Shown here one piece after another: positions 15,079 to 17,120 of a DNA stretch of 17,120 nt. Position 1 is the first letter of the stretch, and each line of letters begins with the position of its first letter. The notes beneath the pieces are model-generated. The model had not been told where the DNA came from, did not search any database, and worked only from the letters and a program-made list of their open reading frames with translations. This stretch comes from an uncultured Clostridium sp. (GTDB lineage: Bacteria > Bacillota > Clostridia > Lachnospirales > Lachnospiraceae), in assembly GCA_900553925.1 (NCBI GenBank), contig USFH01000027.1, positions 1 to 17,120 of the forward strand, read 5' to 3'. The position numbers were made by a program, and so were the translations under genes.

Positions 15079-15846
15079 TCACTGCGTATCCCGGTAGATC
15101 ACATATCCATCCACTGTCGCGGCTGGCTCATAGCCATTATATTCCATCGCGCCAAAACCATTTTCTTCCGGGAGCACAATCAGGTTCGCATGATGTGCAC
15201 GGGCAAGCTCCGTGAATCTGCGGCAGTCACCGCCATTTACCGCCATCATCTGCACAAGCTCCAGGATCTCCGGATCCTCGATCGGCTGGATATAGGTCTC
15301 CGCATCTCTGCCATAGACCATGCGGATCCTGCCATCGTACTGGCGCAGATAACTGTAGAGCGATGCAGGCGCGATCACAATCGGTTCCTCTTCGAGTTCC
15401 AGAAGCTTCGCTCCGACATCGAGCGTTGCCTGCGGAAGCTTATATGCATTCTCTGCCTTGGTCCATACACCAGGCTGCTGGTACAGATTATCTCCCTTCA
15501 CGAAGAGCACCACAATCATCACAACCGTCAGCACCGGTGCCACCCATACCTTCTTACACAGGGTTCCAAGTTCCATCACCGCGCAGGCAATGACCGGAAG
15601 CATCGGTATCATCCACAACATACGCCAAAACGCGTAGGTGATGAGTTTCGTCCAGATGAGCCCATAGCAGACCGGATTCAATATCACGAGCATAATCAGC
15701 ACAGATGGCCAGAATACCATCCGCCGCTTCTCCTTCCCACGGAAGGCTAAGAACACAAGGCTTACGAGATAGATATACGGAAGCGGACTGTGATTCATAT
15801 ACTGCTGTATGTAATTCAGGACTTCATGTGTCCACTGCGCTATCAT
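15079..15846 (-). pseudogene. C-terminal half of a split DUF6077-like membrane protein
   Basis: This 255-residue frame has membrane segments at about 22-35, 44-65, 70-90 and 98-117. Conserved-looking elements are YAFWRMLWMIPMLP (71-84), AENAYKLPQATLDV (131-144) and a soluble C-terminal part with YSYLRQYDGRIRMVYGRDAE and LIVLPEENGFGAM. The pattern matches the C-terminal half of long polytopic proteins I associate with DUF6077, a Clostridia family that looks like membrane glycosyltransferases (GT-C) and is often near glycan genes. The frame is the same as that of the gene upstream (15991 onward), with two stop codons and 49 codons in between. The ATG has only a distant GGGAG (about 12 bases). 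This may be a broken gene or an independently translated half. Family naming is from memory. Confidence 0.6.
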
Positions 15847-15990
15847 GTAAGGTGTATTCTCCCTTTATCCATTATTGCACGCGGTTTCTGGTTGATGTGA
15901 TTCATATGCCACATGTTCTATACCCGCCTGCCAGATTACTGCTTCATATAGTTCGCCAAGACTTCTGCTGTCATGGCTTCTTCTCCGATT
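15847..15990 (-). other. Interval between the two halves of the split membrane protein
   Basis: After the TAG at 15991-15993, the same frame stays open for about 42 codons, then meets TAA, and six codons later reaches the ATG of the second half. Neither of the other two minus-strand frames gives an uninterrupted bridge: one reads WYGRIGEEAMTAEVLANYMK and stops soon after. I see no promoter, hairpin or RNA gene here. The interval most simply represents the eroded loop between the two membrane blocks. Confidence 0.5.
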
Positions 15991-17120
15991 CTACCGTACC
16001 AGCGCATACGAAAGTCCATAGACGATCGTAGGCACACACGCCAGCAGAACTAACGGTAATTTCTTCACGTGCTTCGTAATGATCGCATACCATATGCCAT
16101 AAGTCCCGATCATGATTCCGGAGAAGAAGATTCCCATTCCGGACATGAGGCACATCGCCATCGCCGCCGGAATCAGCAGGATATAGCCCGCTGTGTGTGC
16201 AGCATGATGGTACAGCCGGCACAGAAGATAGGTAAGAAATGGTATCATCACGCCAGCAACAACCGCCTTCCCCTGCCAGATACGTACAAGCGAGAAATAC
16301 GATTGATTGTATACAGACTGTCCGAACGTCATGTTCGCTGCAGCCACAATCGCCACGAAGAGGAAACTCTTCGTACGATCTCCATGCGTAAGCAGATTAC
16401 CGATTAAGTAATCCGCCATGTACCCTGCCAGAAGCAGGAATGGTGGATAGACACTATGTGCCAGTATCGTCGGATGGACATGCCCAAGCTTCGCAAGCAT
16501 GGCAAGATAGATTGACCACGGAGAACTTACATCCTTCACCATCTCGCCGATGAAGCTGCCCGTATAGTTTCCATTTCCCGGATGTGTCAGGAACATCTTC
16601 CCAGTGTTATATGCGTCAACTGCATTTACGACGAATCGAGCGTCGTCCTCATCCAGATGCATATAGCGGATATATTTGTAGATCTGGTAGCCAACAAGTG
16701 CCGCCGCAAGCACAATGGCGAATATCTGCCACGGAAGGTTAGTGCTTTCATGCGTTATATTCTTTCTTTTTGTCTGCCGTCCTGTATCTGACACAGATTC
16801 TCTATCTGTCCTCGGGGCTCCCATTCCGGCACACACACATACGATCAGCACGACCACGGCAGCGACCACGATTGCCACCCACAGGCCGGTCACGACCAAA
16901 AACTTGCTTCGAAACAGGATGAACGGTACAGCAATCAACTGGAAGATTGCCCACATCATCACATGTCCTATTACATAGACAAAACTTATCTCTGCGCACA
17001 CGTCTTTATGCTGCACGCCTGCTGCTCTCGCTACGAGCAGTCCAAAGACGAGCGGAAGCACAACCATTAAAATTGTCATCGATATTATCTGATATAACTT
17101 AGTCTCTCGCGGTTTAGCGG
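15991..17120 (-). pseudogene. N-terminal half of a split DUF6077-like membrane protein (5' end outside window)
   Basis: A highly hydrophobic protein with membrane segments at about 2-18, 31-56, 62-84, 117-136, 205-228, 238-250, 272-290, 297-333 and 341-360 (counted from the ATG at 17079). The loop LDEDDARFVVNAVDAYNTG (142-160) has an acidic cluster of the kind used as a GT-C active site. VKDVSSPWSIYLAML (181-195) and VRIWQGKAVVAG (265-276) are further family-like motifs. I associate the set with DUF6077. The frame is open upstream of 17079 to the window edge (13 more codons, no start codon) and no ribosome site precedes the ATG, so the true start is probably outside. It ends in TAG after SYALVR, where related proteins continue, and the missing half follows in frame. 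Confidence 0.6.

Noticed and set aside
15031..15750. 239-codon open frame on the plus strand
   Set aside because: It is antisense to the C-terminal membrane-protein half. The product is rich in His, Arg and Pro, typical of a shadow frame, and no ribosome site precedes it.
15847..15993. Stop-codon recoding joining the two membrane-protein halves
   Set aside because: Two different stops (TAG and TAA) would both need read-through, and TAG ends several intact genes here. No recoding hairpin is visible just after either stop.
1..17120. Insertion sequences, CRISPR arrays, tRNA or rRNA genes
   Set aside because: No transposase motif, terminal inverted repeats, regular spaced repeats or cloverleaf-like sequence was seen on reading both strands.

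Overview
The window is one strand-consistent (minus) surface-polysaccharide locus, transcribed from about 15 kb down to position 1, with a separate membrane-protein locus upstream. Strong AGGAGG-type ribosome sites, moderate GC and the protein families present suggest a Gram-positive Clostridia relative, most likely Lachnospiraceae. This placement is by recognition, not by search.

Layout in transcription order (high to low coordinates). (1) 17120-15079: a polytopic membrane protein resembling the DUF6077 type, split into two halves that lie in the same frame but are separated by two stop codons. Its 5' end lies outside the window. (2) 15078-14895: a 184-base spacer with an inverted repeat and a good sigma-70-type promoter (TTGAAA-17-TAGAAT). 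(3) 14894-10492: manC, manA, gmd and rmd, which make GDP-mannose and convert it to GDP-6-deoxy-D-mannose (GDP-D-rhamnose). (4) 10484-9720: a WecG/TagA-family transferase, likely adding the second sugar of a lipid-linked primer. (5) 9736-6204: three GT4 glycosyltransferases. (6) 6203-4089: Wzm and Wzt, the ABC exporter of a finished glycan, the Wzt carrying a C-terminal glycan-recognition domain. (7) 4076-1: an AT-rich block with a coiled-coil plus left-handed-beta-helix acyltransferase protein, a tandem DUF4214 protein and two more GT4 enzymes. The last of these loses its C-terminus and runs in frame into the first residues of carbamoyl-phosphate synthase large subunit (carB) at the window edge.

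Together the genes describe an ABC-transporter-dependent polysaccharide built on GDP-D-mannose and/or GDP-D-rhamnose, comparable in logic to Gram-negative A-band and O9a/O8 O-antigens. The most interesting hypothesis is that the coiled-coil acyltransferase next to Wzt caps the chain and measures its length, as WbdD does in E. coli O9a, with acylation in place of methylation or phosphorylation. The window lacks a phosphomannomutase, an initiating phospho-sugar transferase and an attachment enzyme. The abrupt GC change near carB marks either a real island boundary or an assembly join.
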